A DNA stretch of 64,000 bases from Microvirga terrestris. Lineage in GTDB: Bacteria > Pseudomonadota > Alphaproteobacteria > Rhizobiales > Beijerinckiaceae. Under the pieces are notes generated by a model that worked only from the letters and a program-made list of their open reading frames with translations, did no database searches and had not been told where the DNA came from. The stretch lies in assembly GCF_015694425.1 (NCBI RefSeq), contig NZ_JADQDN010000005.1, positions 248,001 to 312,000 on the forward strand, given 5' to 3'. Numbering within the stretch: position 1 is the stretch's first letter; each line of letters starts with the position of its first letter. Shown one piece after another: positions 26,177 through 36,082 of this stretch. The position numbers and the translations under genes are program-made.

Positions 26177-27379
26177 ATGCGCTTCGATCGGGTCTGGCAT
26201 AACGCCCGCCTTGCTACGCTCAAGGGCGACGGTCTCGGGATTATCGAGAACGGCGCCGTTGCTTCCACGGACGGCCGCATCTCTTTCGCCGGGCCGGCGG
26301 AAGACCTCCCCGCTGGCTGGAACGCCACTGAGCGGATCGACTGCGAGGGCCGCTGGATTACGCCCGGCCTCGTCGACTGCCATACCCATCTCGTCTATGG
26401 CGGCGACCGCGCACACGAGTTCGAGCTGCGCCTGAAGGGTGCGAGCTATGAGGAGATTGCCCGGGCCGGCGGCGGCATCGTGTCCACGGTGAAAGCCACG
26501 CGCGCGGCAAGCGAGGACGAGCTTGTGGCGAGCGCCCTGCCCCGGCTCGATCACCTCATTGCCGAGGGCTGCACCACCATTGAGATCAAGTCAGGCTACG
26601 GGCTCGACCTTGAGACGGAAGCCCGCTCTTTGCGCGCCGCGCGGCGCCTAGGCAACGAACGCCCCGTCTCCGTCACCACCACGTTCCTCGGCGCCCATGC
26701 CCTGCCGCCGGAGGCGAACGGCGACAAGGATGCCTTCATCGAGAAGATCTGCCGCGAGATGCTGCCGGCTCTGGCCCGCGATGGACTGGCCGACGCAGTG
26801 GACGCATTCTGCGAAGGCATCGCGTTTTCTCCCGAGCAGACCGCGCGGGTGTTCGATGCCGCCAAAGCACTAAGCCTCAAGATCAAGCTTCATGCCGACC
26901 AGCTCTCCAACCTGCACGGCGCAAAGCTCGCAGCCGATTATGGAGCTCTCTCGGCCGATCATCTCGAATATACGGACGAGGAAGGCGCCGCCGCGATGGC
27001 GAAGGCCGGCACGGTGGCGGTGCTGCTGCCGGGGGCCTTCTACATGCTGCGCGAGACGAAGCTGCCGCCGATTGCCGCCTTCCGCGAGGCCGGCACCCGC
27101 ATGGCGCTCGCGACCGATTGCAACCCCGGCACCTCGCCGCTCACCTCGCTGCTGCTCACCATGAACATGGGCGCGACGCTTTTCCGCATGACCGTCGAAG
27201 AATGCATTGCGGGCGTGACGCGCGAGGCCGCGCGTGCGCTGGGTAGGCTCGATGAGATCGGTACGCTCGAGCCCGGCAAAATCTGCGATCTCGCCATCTG
27301 GACCATCGAACGGCCGGCGGAGCTCGTCTACCGCATCGGCTTCAACCCGCTTCACGCCCGTGTCTGGAGGGGACAGTGA
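26177..27379 (+). CDS. hutI: Imidazolonepropionase
   Basis: The 400-residue amidohydrolase opens the imidazolone ring to give N-formimino-glutamate, the third step of histidine breakdown. The metal site [11 protein letters not shown] lies near residue 70, with further motifs [18 protein letters not shown] and [10 protein letters not shown] chose ATG 26177, preceded by GGAGCAGGAA at 26165-26174, over TTG 26153, which lies next to the operator. Its stop overlaps the start of hutH (GTGA), so the genes form one operon. Confidence 0.96.
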   Translation: MRFDRVWHNARLATLKGDGLGIIENGAVASTDGRISFAGPAEDLPAGWNATERIDCEGRWITPGLVDCHTHLVYGGDRAHEFELRLKGASYEEIARAGGGIVSTVKATRAASEDELVASALPRLDHLIAEGCTTIEIKSGYGLDLETEARSLRAARRLGNERPVSVTTTFLGAHALPPEANGDKDAFIEKICREMLPALARDGLADAVDAFCEGIAFSPEQTARVFDAAKALSLKIKLHADQLSNLHGAKLAADYGALSADHLEYTDEEGAAAMAKAGTVAVLLPGAFYMLRETKLPPIAAFREAGTRMALATDCNPGTSPLTSLLLTMNMGATLFRMTVEECIAGVTREAARALGRLDEIGTLEPGKICDLAIWTIERPAELVYRIGFNPLHARVWRGQ

Positions 27380-28920
27380 CAAAACCCATCATGCTTCACC
27401 CCGGCTCCGTCACTCTGGCCGACTGGCGCCGCGTCTATCGCGGTGCCGACATTGCGCTCGACCAGGATTGCCGCAGGGCCGTCGAGGCGAGCGCAAAAAC
27501 CATCGAGACAATCGTCGCGAAGGGTGAGCCGGTCTATGGCATCAACACGGGCTTCGGAAAGCTCGCGAGCGTGCGCATCGGCACCGCCGATCTTGCGACG
27601 CTCCAGCGCAACATCGTGCTGTCTCATGCGGCCGGCGTCGGCGAGCCGCTTCCTGTTTCTGTTGTGCGTCTGGTAATGGCCCTGAAACTCGCGAGCCTCG
27701 CTCAAGGCGCGTCGGGCCTGCGCTGGTCCACCATCGAGCATCTGACCGCCTGTCTGCAGGCAAACCTGATCCCGGTCATTCCCGGCCAGGGTTCGGTCGG
27801 CGCCTCGGGCGATCTCGCCCCGCTGGCTCATATGACAGCCGCCCTCATGGGCGTCGGCGAGTTCTTCGTCGATGGCGTGCGGGTGAAGGCGGAGGCCGCT
27901 CTCGCGCGTGCCGGTCTCACGCCGTTGACGCTCGGCCCCAAGGAAGGCTTGGCGCTTCTCAACGGCACGCAGGTCTCGACCGCGCTGGCACTCGCAGGAT
28001 TGTTTGAGGCCGAGCGGGTCTTCCGCGCGGCTCTCGTCACCGGAGCGCTCGCGACCGATGCCGCCAAGGGATCGGACGGGCCGTTCGACGAACGCATCCA
28101 GAAGCTGCGGCGGCATCGCGGACAGATCGAGGTGGCGGCCTCTTTGCGTGCCCTGATGCGGGGCAGCGCCATCCGCGCCTCGCACCTCACCAACGACGAC
28201 CGGGTGCAGGACCCGTACTGCCTGCGCTGCCAGCCGCAGGTGATGGGCGCCGTGCTCGATCTGCTGCGTCAGGGGGGCGAGACGCTCGGCACCGAGGCGA
28301 ACGGCGTCTCCGACAATCCGCTCGTATTCTCGGAGACTGGCGAGGTCATCTCCGGCGGCAACTTCCATGCCGAGCCGGTGGCTTTCGCCGCCGACATGAT
28401 CGCCATGGCGCTCTGCGAGATCGGCTCGCTCGCCGAGCGGCGCATCGCGATGCTGGTCGACCCTGCCCTCTCAGGTCTGCCGGCGTTTCTTACGCCGAAG
28501 CCCGGTCTCAATTCCGGCTTCATGATTCCGCAGGTGACGGCCGCCGCCCTCGTGTCCGAAAACAAGCAGCGCGCCTATCCGGCGAGCGTCGACTCGATTC
28601 CGACCTCCGCCAACCAGGAAGACCATGTCTCCATGGCAACCCATGGCGCGCGCAGGCTGCTGCCGATGGCGGCGAACACCGCGAACGTCATCGGCATCGA
28701 ATACCTAGCCGCCGTCCAGGGCTGCGACTTCCACGCGCCGATGCAATCGAGCGAGCGCCTGGAGCGCGCCCGTGCCCTGCTGCGTGCACAAATTCCGCAT
28801 CTTGAAGACGACCGGCACATGGCGCCTGAAATGGAAGTGGCCACGGCTCTCGTCGCATCCGGCGGGCTTGCCGATGCGGTCGGCGGAGATGTGCTGCCGC
28901 TCGTCACGGATGAGGCGTAA
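27376..28920 (+). CDS. hutH: Histidine ammonia-lyase
   Basis: The 514-residue enzyme deaminates histidine to urocanate, the entry reaction. The tripeptide that cyclises to the MIO cofactor is Ala143-Ser144-Gly145 in [12 protein letters not shown], and the conserved Tyr54 lies in [10 protein letters not shown]. Further signatures are [15 protein letters not shown] and NPLVF. The GTG start at 27376 overlaps the hutI stop by 4 bases. The stop TAA shares its last base with the ATG of hutG, so translation of hutI, hutH and hutG is coupled. Confidence 0.97.
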   Translation: MTKPIMLHPGSVTLADWRRVYRGADIALDQDCRRAVEASAKTIETIVAKGEPVYGINTGFGKLASVRIGTADLATLQRNIVLSHAAGVGEPLPVSVVRLVMALKLASLAQGASGLRWSTIEHLTACLQANLIPVIPGQGSVGASGDLAPLAHMTAALMGVGEFFVDGVRVKAEAALARAGLTPLTLGPKEGLALLNGTQVSTALALAGLFEAERVFRAALVTGALATDAAKGSDGPFDERIQKLRRHRGQIEVAASLRALMRGSAIRASHLTNDDRVQDPYCLRCQPQVMGAVLDLLRQGGETLGTEANGVSDNPLVFSETGEVISGGNFHAEPVAFAADMIAMALCEIGSLAERRIAMLVDPALSGLPAFLTPKPGLNSGFMIPQVTAAALVSENKQRAYPASVDSIPTSANQEDHVSMATHGARRLLPMAANTANVIGIEYLAAVQGCDFHAPMQSSERLERARALLRAQIPHLEDDRHMAPEMEVATALVASGGLADAVGGDVLPLVTDEA

Positions 28921-29759
28921 TGATGAACACGGAGCTTCCGGACTGGCTCACCGTCATCCGTGGCGACGCGCCCCTCGTCGTGAGCCTGCCGCATACCGGC
29001 ACAGATATCCCGGCCGAGTACGAGCGCGGCCTTGTCTCGCCCTGGCTCGCGCGCAAGGATGCGGATTGGTGGATAGAGCAGCTCTATGATTTCGCCGCCG
29101 GACTCGGCGCCACGGTGGTCCGCACGACCATCTCCCGCACGGTGATCGACGTGAACCGGGATCCCTCCGGCGTGTCGCTCTATCCGGGACAGGCGACGAC
29201 GGAGCTGTGCCCCACCACTACCTTCGACGGCGAGCCGCTCTACGAACCTGGCGCGGAGCCCACGACGACGGAGGAAGTCGCCGAGCGTCGCGTCCGCTTC
29301 TTCGATCCCTATCATGCAACGCTCCGCACCGAGATCGAGCGCCTGCGCGCCCGGCACCCCAGCGTGGTGGTCTATGACTGCCACTCGATCCGCTCGGTCA
29401 TACCCCGCCTCTTCGACGGCACCCTGCCCCACTTCAACATCGGCACCAACGGCGGCGCCACGTGCGCGCCGGCCTTGAGTGATGCCATCGAGGAGATCTG
29501 CGTGGGCAGCAGTTTCAGCCATATGGTCAACGGCCGTTTCAAGGGCGGCTACATCACGCGTAGCCTTGGGAACCCGGAGGCCGGCGTCCATGCCGTCCAG
29601 ATGGAGCTCGCCTGTCGCGGCTACATGCGCGAGCCGCTCGGACCTGTTGCGGAAGGCGAATGGCCGACCGCTTACGACGAGGCCTATGCCGCGCCCATGC
29701 GTTCCGCGCTCACCCTCATTCTCCAGACCTGTTTTGCCTTCGCTCAATCCAAAGCCTGA
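28920..29759 (+). CDS. hutG: N-formylglutamate deformylase
   Basis: The 279-residue zinc hydrolase splits N-formyl-glutamate into glutamate and formate, the last step of the pathway. Family signatures are LVVSLPHTGTDIP near the N terminus, TVIDVNRDPSG and VYDCHSI, with His and Glu ligands expected for the metal. Together with hutF it completes the route that saves one ammonia and yields formate. ATG 28920 shares its A with the hutH stop; ATG 28923 directly follows and could also be used. Confidence 0.94.
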   Translation: MMNTELPDWLTVIRGDAPLVVSLPHTGTDIPAEYERGLVSPWLARKDADWWIEQLYDFAAGLGATVVRTTISRTVIDVNRDPSGVSLYPGQATTELCPTTTFDGEPLYEPGAEPTTTEEVAERRVRFFDPYHATLRTEIERLRARHPSVVVYDCHSIRSVIPRLFDGTLPHFNIGTNGGATCAPALSDAIEEICVGSSFSHMVNGRFKGGYITRSLGNPEAGVHAVQMELACRGYMREPLGPVAEGEWPTAYDEAYAAPMRSALTLILQTCFAFAQSKA

Positions 29760-29774
29760 CCCGAGGATCATCCC

Positions 29775-31439
29775 ATGACCCGTATCGACAACGCCCGCGT
29801 GATCCGCGCTCCCCACGGCACCGACCTGTCCGCCAAGAGCTGGCTGACGGAAGCGCCCCTGCGCATGCTGATGAACAACCTCGATCCGATGGTCGCCGAG
29901 AAGCCCGGTGAGCTCGTGGTCTATGGCGGCATCGGCCGCGCTGCCCGCGACTGGGACAGTTTTGATCGCATCGTGGCGGCCCTCAAGAATCTCAATGATG
30001 ACGAGACGCTGCTCGTGCAGTCGGGCAAGCCCGTGGGCGTATTTCGCACCCATGCGGACGCGCCGCGCGTGCTGATCGCCAATTCCAACCTCGTGCCGCA
30101 CTGGGCCACCTGGGATAAGTTCCATGAGCTCGACCGCAAGGGACTCATGATGTACGGCCAGATGACGGCCGGCTCCTGGATCTATATCGGCACGCAAGGC
30201 ATCGTGCAGGGCACCTACGAGACCTTCGTGGAAGTGGGCCGCCAGCACTATAACGGCGACCTCTCCGGCCGCTGGATCCTCACCGGGGGCCTCGGCGGCA
30301 TGGGCGGCGCGCAGCCGCTTGCCGCAACGATGGCCGGCGCCTCCTGCCTTGCGGTGGAGTGCCAGCCGAGCCGCATCGAGATGCGCCTGCGCACCGGATA
30401 TGTCGACCAGCGCGCTGACACCTTGGATGAGGCTCTTGCGATCATCGAGCAATCCTGCCGCGACAAGAAGCCGGTCTCCGTCGGCCTCCTCGGCAACGCC
30501 GCCGAGATCTTCCCGGAAATCTACCGCCGCGGAATCCGTCCCGATGCGGTCACCGACCAGACCTCGGCGCACGATCCCATCAACGGCTACCTGCCGAAGG
30601 GCTGGACGCTTGCCCAGTGGGAGGCCAAGCGCGAGACCGACCCGAAGGCCGTGGAGCATGCCGCCAAGCAATCCATGGCCGAGCACGTGCGTGCCATGCT
30701 CGACTTCCACAAGGCCGGCGTGCCCACTCTCGATTACGGCAACAACATCCGCCAGATGGCGAAAGAGGAAGGCGTCGACAACGCCTTCGACTTCCCAGGC
30801 TTCGTGCCGGCCTATATTCGCCCCCTCTTCTGTCGGGGTATCGGGCCGTTCCGCTGGTGCGCTCTCTCGGGCGATCCGGAGGACATCTACAAGACCGACG
30901 CCAAGGTGAAGGAGCTGCTGCCCGACAACAAGCACCTGCACAACTGGCTCGACATGGCGAAGGAACGCATCAAGTTTCAGGGCCTGCCCGCCCGCATCTG
31001 CTGGGTGGGCTTGGGCGATCGTCATCGCCTGGGACTGGCCTTCAACGAGATGGTGGCCAAGGGCGAGCTGAAGGCCCCCATCGTGATCGGCCGCGATCAT
31101 CTCGATTCCGGCTCGGTCGCAAGCCCGAACCGAGAGACGGAGGCCATGAAGGACGGCTCGGATGCGGTCTCCGACTGGCCGCTGCTGAACGCGCTGCTCA
31201 ACTGCGCATCGGGCGCCACCTGGGTATCGCTGCATCATGGCGGCGGCGTCGGCATGGGGTTCTCGCAGCATTCCGGCATGGTGATCGTCTGCGACGGCAC
31301 GCCGGAAGCAGCCAAGCGCGTCGAGCGCGTGCTCTGGAACGATCCGGCGACCGGCGTCATGCGCCATGCGGATGCGGGCTACGACATCGCAATCGACTGC
31401 GCCCGCGAGCACGGCCTCAACCTGCCGAGCCTCGGCTGA
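29775..31439 (+). CDS. hutU: Urocanate hydratase
   Basis: The 554-residue NAD-dependent enzyme converts urocanate to imidazolonepropionate, the second step. Visible signatures are the early [21 protein letters not shown] region, [29 protein letters not shown] for the dinucleotide fold, DQTSAHDP, and [12 protein letters not shown] near the C terminus. Length equals that of known urocanases (about 555). It starts 15 bases after hutG and its TGA overlaps the ATG of hutD (ATGA-like junction). Confidence 0.97.
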   Translation: MTRIDNARVIRAPHGTDLSAKSWLTEAPLRMLMNNLDPMVAEKPGELVVYGGIGRAARDWDSFDRIVAALKNLNDDETLLVQSGKPVGVFRTHADAPRVLIANSNLVPHWATWDKFHELDRKGLMMYGQMTAGSWIYIGTQGIVQGTYETFVEVGRQHYNGDLSGRWILTGGLGGMGGAQPLAATMAGASCLAVECQPSRIEMRLRTGYVDQRADTLDEALAIIEQSCRDKKPVSVGLLGNAAEIFPEIYRRGIRPDAVTDQTSAHDPINGYLPKGWTLAQWEAKRETDPKAVEHAAKQSMAEHVRAMLDFHKAGVPTLDYGNNIRQMAKEEGVDNAFDFPGFVPAYIRPLFCRGIGPFRWCALSGDPEDIYKTDAKVKELLPDNKHLHNWLDMAKERIKFQGLPARICWVGLGDRHRLGLAFNEMVAKGELKAPIVIGRDHLDSGSVASPNRETEAMKDGSDAVSDWPLLNALLNCASGATWVSLHHGGGVGMGFSQHSGMVIVCDGTPEAAKRVERVLWNDPATGVMRHADAGYDIAIDCAREHGLNLPSLG

Positions 31440-32020
31440 TGATCGCCCGCGTCATCCGCAACGAGGATCTCGTCCGTGTTCCCTGGAAGAACGGCGGCGG
31501 CACGACCGCGGAGGTCGCGGCCTTTCCGGAGGGCTCCGGCTTCGACACATTCGGATGGCGCATCAGCATGGCGGATGTCGCCTCCGACGGGCCTTTCTCG
31601 ATGTTTCCAGGCATCGACCGCACACTGATCGTGGTTGAGGGCAGTGGAATCGAACTCGACGTGGAGGGCATCGCCTATCCGCTCGACAAGGCTTCTCCCA
31701 AGCTGTCCTTTTCCGGCGACGACATCACCACCGGACGGCTCCTCTCGGGGCCGATCCGCGATCTGAACGTCATGACCCGGCGCGGCCAGTTCCGGCATCG
31801 GACCCGGTTCGTGGAATCCGGCGTGGGGCTGCTGTCTGAGGAGACCTGCGCGGCCTTTCTCGTGCCCCTCGATGGCCCCTTCGACGTGACGCTCGGCTCG
31901 ACGATCCATTCGCTGCAAGTGCTCGACACGCTGAGGCTGGGGGCGATGCAGGACCTCATCCTGCTCTCCGGCACGGGACGGGCGATCCTCGTCGAGATCG
32001 CGCCCGAGGCTTCAGCATAG
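31439..32020 (+). CDS. hutD: HutD family protein
   Basis: The 193-residue cupin-like protein follows hutU with a 1-base overlap. Diagnostic motifs are VPWKNGGGTTAEVA near residue 14, FGWRISMADV, FPGIDRTLIVVEG and RDLNVMTRRG. HutD in Pseudomonas is a bicupin reported to limit hut expression, possibly by binding a pathway intermediate. Here it is the last gene of hutIHGUD. The open frame continues upstream inside hutU, but ATG 31439 gives the family's usual N terminus. Confidence 0.92.
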   Translation: MIARVIRNEDLVRVPWKNGGGTTAEVAAFPEGSGFDTFGWRISMADVASDGPFSMFPGIDRTLIVVEGSGIELDVEGIAYPLDKASPKLSFSGDDITTGRLLSGPIRDLNVMTRRGQFRHRTRFVESGVGLLSEETCAAFLVPLDGPFDVTLGSTIHSLQVLDTLRLGAMQDLILLSGTGRAILVEIAPEASA

Positions 32021-32066
32021 AAGGTCAATTTTCGGCGGCGGATGCCCAAAACAGGAGCAGGATGAA

Positions 32067-32084
32067 ATGTCTATACATTTGACA
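32067..32084 (+). promoter_or_regulatory. HutC-type operator and -35 box before the ABC transporter genes
   Basis: ATGTCTATACAT at 32067-32078 is the exact reverse complement of the 12-mer before hutI. It directly abuts TTGACA (32079-32084), a consensus -35 box; a -10 box about 17 bases further is weak. The first transporter gene starts at 32201 behind ACGGAGG. The site suggests that the transporter is repressed by HutC. Confidence 0.7.
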
Positions 32085-32200
32085 TTGACGCTCCGGCATG
32101 GTGCCATTCGCCCGCTCACAGAAGAACGCCGCCCGCGAGACAAAACTTCCAGGGAACGTCCGGCGGAACGAGGCAGGGAACTAAAATAACGGAGGCTGTA

Positions 32201-33142
32201 ATGAAGGCGGTATTGGGTGGTTTGGCCGTGTTGGCGCTGGCGGCAGGATCCGTCTCGGCGCAGGAGACGAAGGTGGCTGTCGGCATCTCGGGCTGGACCG
32301 GCTTCGCGCCCCTGACGCTCGCGAAGGAGGCCGGCATCTTCAAGAAGAACGGCCTCGACGTCACGATCAAGAAGGTCCCGCAGGCGAGCCGCCACCTCGC
32401 CATCCAGTCCGGTGACATCCAATGTGCCGCCACCACGGTGGAGACCTGGATCGTGTGGAACGCCAACGGCGTTCCCACCAAGCAGATCTTCCAGCTCGAC
32501 AAGAGCTTCGGCGCCGACGGCATGGTGGTGAAGAACGATATCGCCTCGATCAAGGACATCAAGGGCAAGCAGGTGGCCGCCTCCGCGCCCGGCACATCCC
32601 CCTACTTCGCCCTCGCCTGGATGCTGAAGAAGAACGGCCTCTCGGTGAAGGACGTGACTGTGGTCAACATGGAGCCGGGCCCGGCAGCGCAGGCCTTCAT
32701 CGCCGGCCAGAACGATGCCGCCATGACCTACGAGCCCTATCTCTCCTCCGTGCGCGCAGCGCCGCAGGCCGGCAAGATCATCGCCACCACCCTCGATTAT
32801 CCGATGGTGATGGACACCTTCGGCTGCACGCCGAAGTTTCTCGCTGACAATCCGAAGGCCGCGAAGGCCCTGGCCGACAGCTACTTCGAGGCGCTCGACA
32901 TGATCGCCAAGGATCAGGCCAAGGCCTACGAGATCATGGGCGCGGACGTGAAGCAGACCGGCGAAGCCTTCGGCAAGTCGGCCCAGTTCCTGCGCTGGCA
33001 GGATCGCGAGGCCAACAAGAAGTTCTTCGCGGGCGAGTTCAAGACCTTCTCGGCCGAGGCCGCCGACCTGCTGCTCGAAACCGGCATCATCAAGCAGAAG
33101 CCGGACATGGAAGCGCTCGCCGATACGAGCTTCATCCAATAA
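32201..33142 (+). CDS. ABC transporter substrate-binding protein (NitT/TauT type)
   Basis: The 313-residue periplasmic protein has a signal peptide (cleaved after about SVSAQ, residue 21) and an NMT1/SsuA-like binding fold: GISGWTGFAPLTLAKEAGIFKKNGLDV-type start, then IQSGDIQCA, DKSFGADGMVV and AASAPGTSPYFALAWML. Proteins of this fold bind taurine, sulfonates, nitrate, thiamine precursors or others. Here the gene follows the hut operon and has a HutC-type operator, so histidine, urocanate or a related imidazole is the likely ligand. That is inference. The start ATG 32201 has GGAGG upstream. Confidence 0.88.
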   Translation: MKAVLGGLAVLALAAGSVSAQETKVAVGISGWTGFAPLTLAKEAGIFKKNGLDVTIKKVPQASRHLAIQSGDIQCAATTVETWIVWNANGVPTKQIFQLDKSFGADGMVVKNDIASIKDIKGKQVAASAPGTSPYFALAWMLKKNGLSVKDVTVVNMEPGPAAQAFIAGQNDAAMTYEPYLSSVRAAPQAGKIIATTLDYPMVMDTFGCTPKFLADNPKAAKALADSYFEALDMIAKDQAKAYEIMGADVKQTGEAFGKSAQFLRWQDREANKKFFAGEFKTFSAEAADLLLETGIIKQKPDMEALADTSFIQ

Positions 33143-33244
33143 CGCACTCCTCCGGCGGCGGCTCGCTTTCATGCGGACCGCCGCCTGATCCATTCTTCAC
33201 ACGCGCATCCAGCATGCACGCCTGGAGCGCAGAGCAGATCCTTC

Positions 33245-34021
33245 ATGCCTCGTCCTCTCGAACCGGTCAGCCAGGGCACCCGCGTCACGCTCGGCATCTC
33301 CTTCTTCGTCCTCTTCGTGGCGGCCTGGGCCTTCGCGACGCTCGGCGGTTTCGTCTCGCGCACGTTCTTAGCCGATCCAATCACCATGCTTCAGGACGGC
33401 TGGCTGCTGCTCACGCGTTTCGGTTTCCTGGGTGATATCGGCATCACGGTTTGGCGGGTCGTCGGCGGGTTCATTCTCGCGGCGATCATCGCCGTGCCGC
33501 TCGGCATCATGATGGGCGCCTACAAATCCTTCGAGGCGTTCGTTGAGCCCTTCGTGTCCTTCGCCCGCTATCTGCCGGCCTCCGCCTTCGTGCCGCTGCT
33601 CATTCTCTGGGCCGGCATCGGCGAGATGCAGAAGCTACTCGTCATCTTCATCGGCTCGGTCTTCCAGATCATCCTCATGGTAGCGGTGGCGGTGGGCAAC
33701 ACTCGGCGCGATCTCGTCGAGGCGGCCTATACGCTAGGCTCCAGCGACAAGGGCGTGGTGAGGCGCGTGCTCATCCCGGCCAATGCGCCGGAAATCGCCG
33801 AGATCCTGCGCCTCGTGCTCGGCTGGGCCTGGACTTACGTGATCGTGGCCGAACTCATCGGCTCTTCATCCGGCATAGGACACATGATCATCGACAGCCA
33901 GGCGCTGCTCGCGACGGGTCAGATGATCTTCGGCATCATCATCATCGGCATCATCGGTCTCATCTCCGACTTCCTGTTCAAGGCCGTCAACCGCAAGCTC
34001 TTCCCGTGGAGGCTCGCATGA
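33245..34021 (+). CDS. ABC transporter permease (NitT/TauT type)
   Basis: The 258-residue inner-membrane permease has about six hydrophobic segments and the binding-protein-dependent transport signature region near residues 150-180 (RDLVEAAYTLGSSDKGVVRRVLIP), where the EAA-type loop contacts the ATPase. It lies 103 bases after the binding-protein gene and overlaps the ATPase gene by 4 bases (ATGA). It would form the membrane channel of the uptake system. Confidence 0.92.
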   Translation: MPRPLEPVSQGTRVTLGISFFVLFVAAWAFATLGGFVSRTFLADPITMLQDGWLLLTRFGFLGDIGITVWRVVGGFILAAIIAVPLGIMMGAYKSFEAFVEPFVSFARYLPASAFVPLLILWAGIGEMQKLLVIFIGSVFQIILMVAVAVGNTRRDLVEAAYTLGSSDKGVVRRVLIPANAPEIAEILRLVLGWAWTYVIVAELIGSSSGIGHMIIDSQALLATGQMIFGIIIIGIIGLISDFLFKAVNRKLFPWRLA

Positions 34022-34809
34022 GCACTACGATCCTCCAGATCGACAACGTCTCGCGCGTGTTTCCCGGCGTGCGCGGCGGAGTGCCCGTGCGGGCGCTCGA
34101 GCCCACGAACCTGCAAGTTGAGCAGAACGACTTCATCACCATCCTCGGCCCGTCCGGCTGCGGAAAATCCACGCTCCTGCGCATCGTCGCGGGCCTTGAC
34201 CGGCCGACCGATGGGCGCGTGCTGCTCAACGGCCGCGAGATCAAGGGGCCTGGGGCCGATCGCGGCATGGTGTTCCAGTCCTATACCCTCTTTCCGTGGC
34301 TCACGATTGCCGAGAACATCGCCTACGGCCTGCGCGAAAAGGGCGTACCGAAGGCGCAGCGTCAGGAGATCGTCGCCTCCTACACCGAGAAGGTGGGCCT
34401 GCGCGGTTTCGAGAACCATTATCCCAAGCAGCTCTCCGGCGGCATGCAGCAGCGCACGGCCATCGCCCGCGCGCTCGCCAACGATCCGGAGATCCTGCTG
34501 CTGGATGAACCCTTCGGCGCCCTCGACAATCAGACGCGCGGTCTGATGCAGGAATTGCTGCTCGGCATCTGGGAGCGCGAGCGCAAGACGGTGCTGTTCG
34601 TGACCCATGACATCGAGGAAGCAATCTTCCTGGCCTCCCGGGTCATCGTGATGTCGGCCCGCCCCGGCCGCATCAAGGCGGACATCCCCGTCGAGCTGCC
34701 GCACCCTCGTCATTACACCATGAAGACGACGCCGGAGTTCTCCAGCCTCAAGGCGCAGCTGACAGAGGAAATCCGCGTCGAGGCCATACAGGCAGAAGGC
34801 GTCCACTGA
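34018..34809 (+). CDS. ABC transporter ATP-binding protein (NitT/TauT type)
   Basis: The 263-residue ATPase has Walker A GPSGCGKST near residue 45, a Q-loop in MVFQSYTLFPW, the signature LSGGMQQR and Walker B ILLLDEPFGALD, followed by the H-loop FVTHDIEEA. This fits the SsuB/TauB group that energises uptake with the two genes upstream. ATG 34018 is chosen because it overlaps the permease stop; the frame is open further upstream to 34006. No extra regulatory domain is attached. Confidence 0.93.
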   Translation: MSTTILQIDNVSRVFPGVRGGVPVRALEPTNLQVEQNDFITILGPSGCGKSTLLRIVAGLDRPTDGRVLLNGREIKGPGADRGMVFQSYTLFPWLTIAENIAYGLREKGVPKAQRQEIVASYTEKVGLRGFENHYPKQLSGGMQQRTAIARALANDPEILLLDEPFGALDNQTRGLMQELLLGIWERERKTVLFVTHDIEEAIFLASRVIVMSARPGRIKADIPVELPHPRHYTMKTTPEFSSLKAQLTEEIRVEAIQAEGVH

Positions 34810-34869
34810 TATTGTTTGTGGGGGCGACGCGCTTCCGAGATATCCCTTACGGATGAATTGACCCGCTTC

Positions 34870-34904
34870 CCCCGTTCAGGCGACCTTTGTATCCCTGAAC
34901 GGGG
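34870..34904 (+). promoter_or_regulatory. Leader hairpin covering the ribosome binding site of the collagen-like gene
   Basis: CCCCGTTCAGG (34870-34880) and CCTGAACGGGG (34894-34904) form a perfect 11-bp stem around a 13-base loop. The right arm contains most of the purine-rich GGGGAAGG that precedes ATG 34910, so the folded RNA would hide the ribosome binding site. There is no T tract, which argues against a terminator. Confidence 0.65.
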
Positions 34905-34909
34905 AAGGC

Positions 34910-36052
34910 ATGATGCTCAAGCGACTGTTAGCCGGATCCATCCTGATCACGAGCATGTCTCCCGCCATGGCTGACATTTTGATCGACCAAGCGATGATTA
35001 CGGGTGGGGAGTTGCGTGTTGTTGGCCGGTTGAGCAAGCCGCGCCAGACGCCGATCACGCTCGACGAGCAGCATCAGACGAGAACGGATGCCAACGGACG
35101 CTTCACCTTCCGTCTCACCTATCATCCCAACACCTGCATTGTGAACATCAAGGCCGAGGATGAGCAGCGTCAGGTGGTGATCGGATTCTGCGGACAACGA
35201 GGCCCCGCCGCCTCAACTGCTGCCACCGCCGCAGCCATTCCCCCCGCTCAGCCTGGGCCGGTCGGCCCGATGGGACCTCAGGGCGAACCCGGACGCGACG
35301 GAGCCCCAGGCCCCCAAGGCCCCGCCGGACCGGAAGGTCCAATAGGGCCGCAGGGACCACAGGGCGTTACCGGTCTCCCCGGCCCCCAGGGAGAGGCTGG
35401 GCGCGATGGTCCTCCGGGGCCAGCCGGCCCTATTGGTCCTGCCGGACCGCCTGGTCCTCCCGGCAGCCCGGAGACACGCACGATAGCGGAGGGGCAACCT
35501 GGCCCAGCCGGCCCGATCGGACCTGAAGGACCCCTGGGGCCTCCCGGTCCCCAAGGTCCGCAAGGTTTGGCAGGGCATCAAGGCCCTCAAGGGCCTCAAG
35601 GCGTTCCGGGACCGAGAGGAGAGCCTGGTCCGGCTGGTCCCTCAGGCCCTGCAGGACCTCCTGGACCTGTTGGAACCATAGGTATGATAGGCCCCGCTGG
35701 ACCTCCCGGCCCGCAGGGCCCTGCCGGTGAGATTGGCCCTATCGGACCTCCTGGCCCCATAGGCCCGATCGGCCCTGCCGGTTTGACAGGACCTGTTGGC
35801 CCACCCGGCCCTGAGGGCAAACTGGGTCCTGAGGGCAAGCCTGGTTCGGCGGGAACGGTTCTGCGGGTCTTCGTGCAGGAATGCGCCTCTCAGGCCCGCT
35901 GCACGGCCCGCTGTGGCGAGGACGAGTATCCGGTCAACGGCACCTGCAACCGCGGAGACCGCTTCGATATGGACGAGGCGGGCGTGTACTGCTTCTCCAC
36001 AACCGAAAGCCCCAGAGGCATGATCGCCCGGGCGATCTGCGCGAGGAAGTAG
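34910..36052 (+). CDS. Secreted collagen-like protein
   Basis: The 380-residue protein has a signal peptide (cleavage near SPAMA, about residue 21) and a globular N-terminal domain (22-97) that resembles a small beta domain. Gly-X-Y triplets follow in two blocks: about 24 triplets at 116-187 and about 41 at 195-317, separated by the 7-residue break ETRTIAE. A C-terminal domain (318-380) with six cysteines (CASQARC, CGEDEY and others) ends it. Such triple helices occur in bacterial surface or secreted fibres. No anchor motif is seen. ATG 34913 is an alternative start. The gene stands alone; the hairpin before it may control translation. Confidence 0.88.
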   Translation: MMLKRLLAGSILITSMSPAMADILIDQAMITGGELRVVGRLSKPRQTPITLDEQHQTRTDANGRFTFRLTYHPNTCIVNIKAEDEQRQVVIGFCGQRGPAASTAATAAAIPPAQPGPVGPMGPQGEPGRDGAPGPQGPAGPEGPIGPQGPQGVTGLPGPQGEAGRDGPPGPAGPIGPAGPPGPPGSPETRTIAEGQPGPAGPIGPEGPLGPPGPQGPQGLAGHQGPQGPQGVPGPRGEPGPAGPSGPAGPPGPVGTIGMIGPAGPPGPQGPAGEIGPIGPPGPIGPIGPAGLTGPVGPPGPEGKLGPEGKPGSAGTVLRVFVQECASQARCTARCGEDEYPVNGTCNRGDRFDMDEAGVYCFSTTESPRGMIARAICARK

Positions 36053-36082
36053 GCGAGACCGGAAATCAGATCGGGCTCGTAA

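Noticed and set aside
28575-31412. A 945-residue open frame on the minus strand across hutH, hutG and hutU
   Set aside because: It is antisense to three well-recognised enzymes, has no motif and results from GC-rich third positions suppressing stops.
30617-31438. A plus-strand frame running from inside hutU into hutD
   Set aside because: The first 274 codons are a shifted reading of hutU; only the part from 31439 matches HutD.
35250-35860. GC-rich tandem DNA repeats around 35.5 kb and a Gly/Pro-rich frame on the other strand
   Set aside because: The plus frame is a normal secreted collagen-like protein; the minus frame is its mirror because GGN and CCN codons read as each other.
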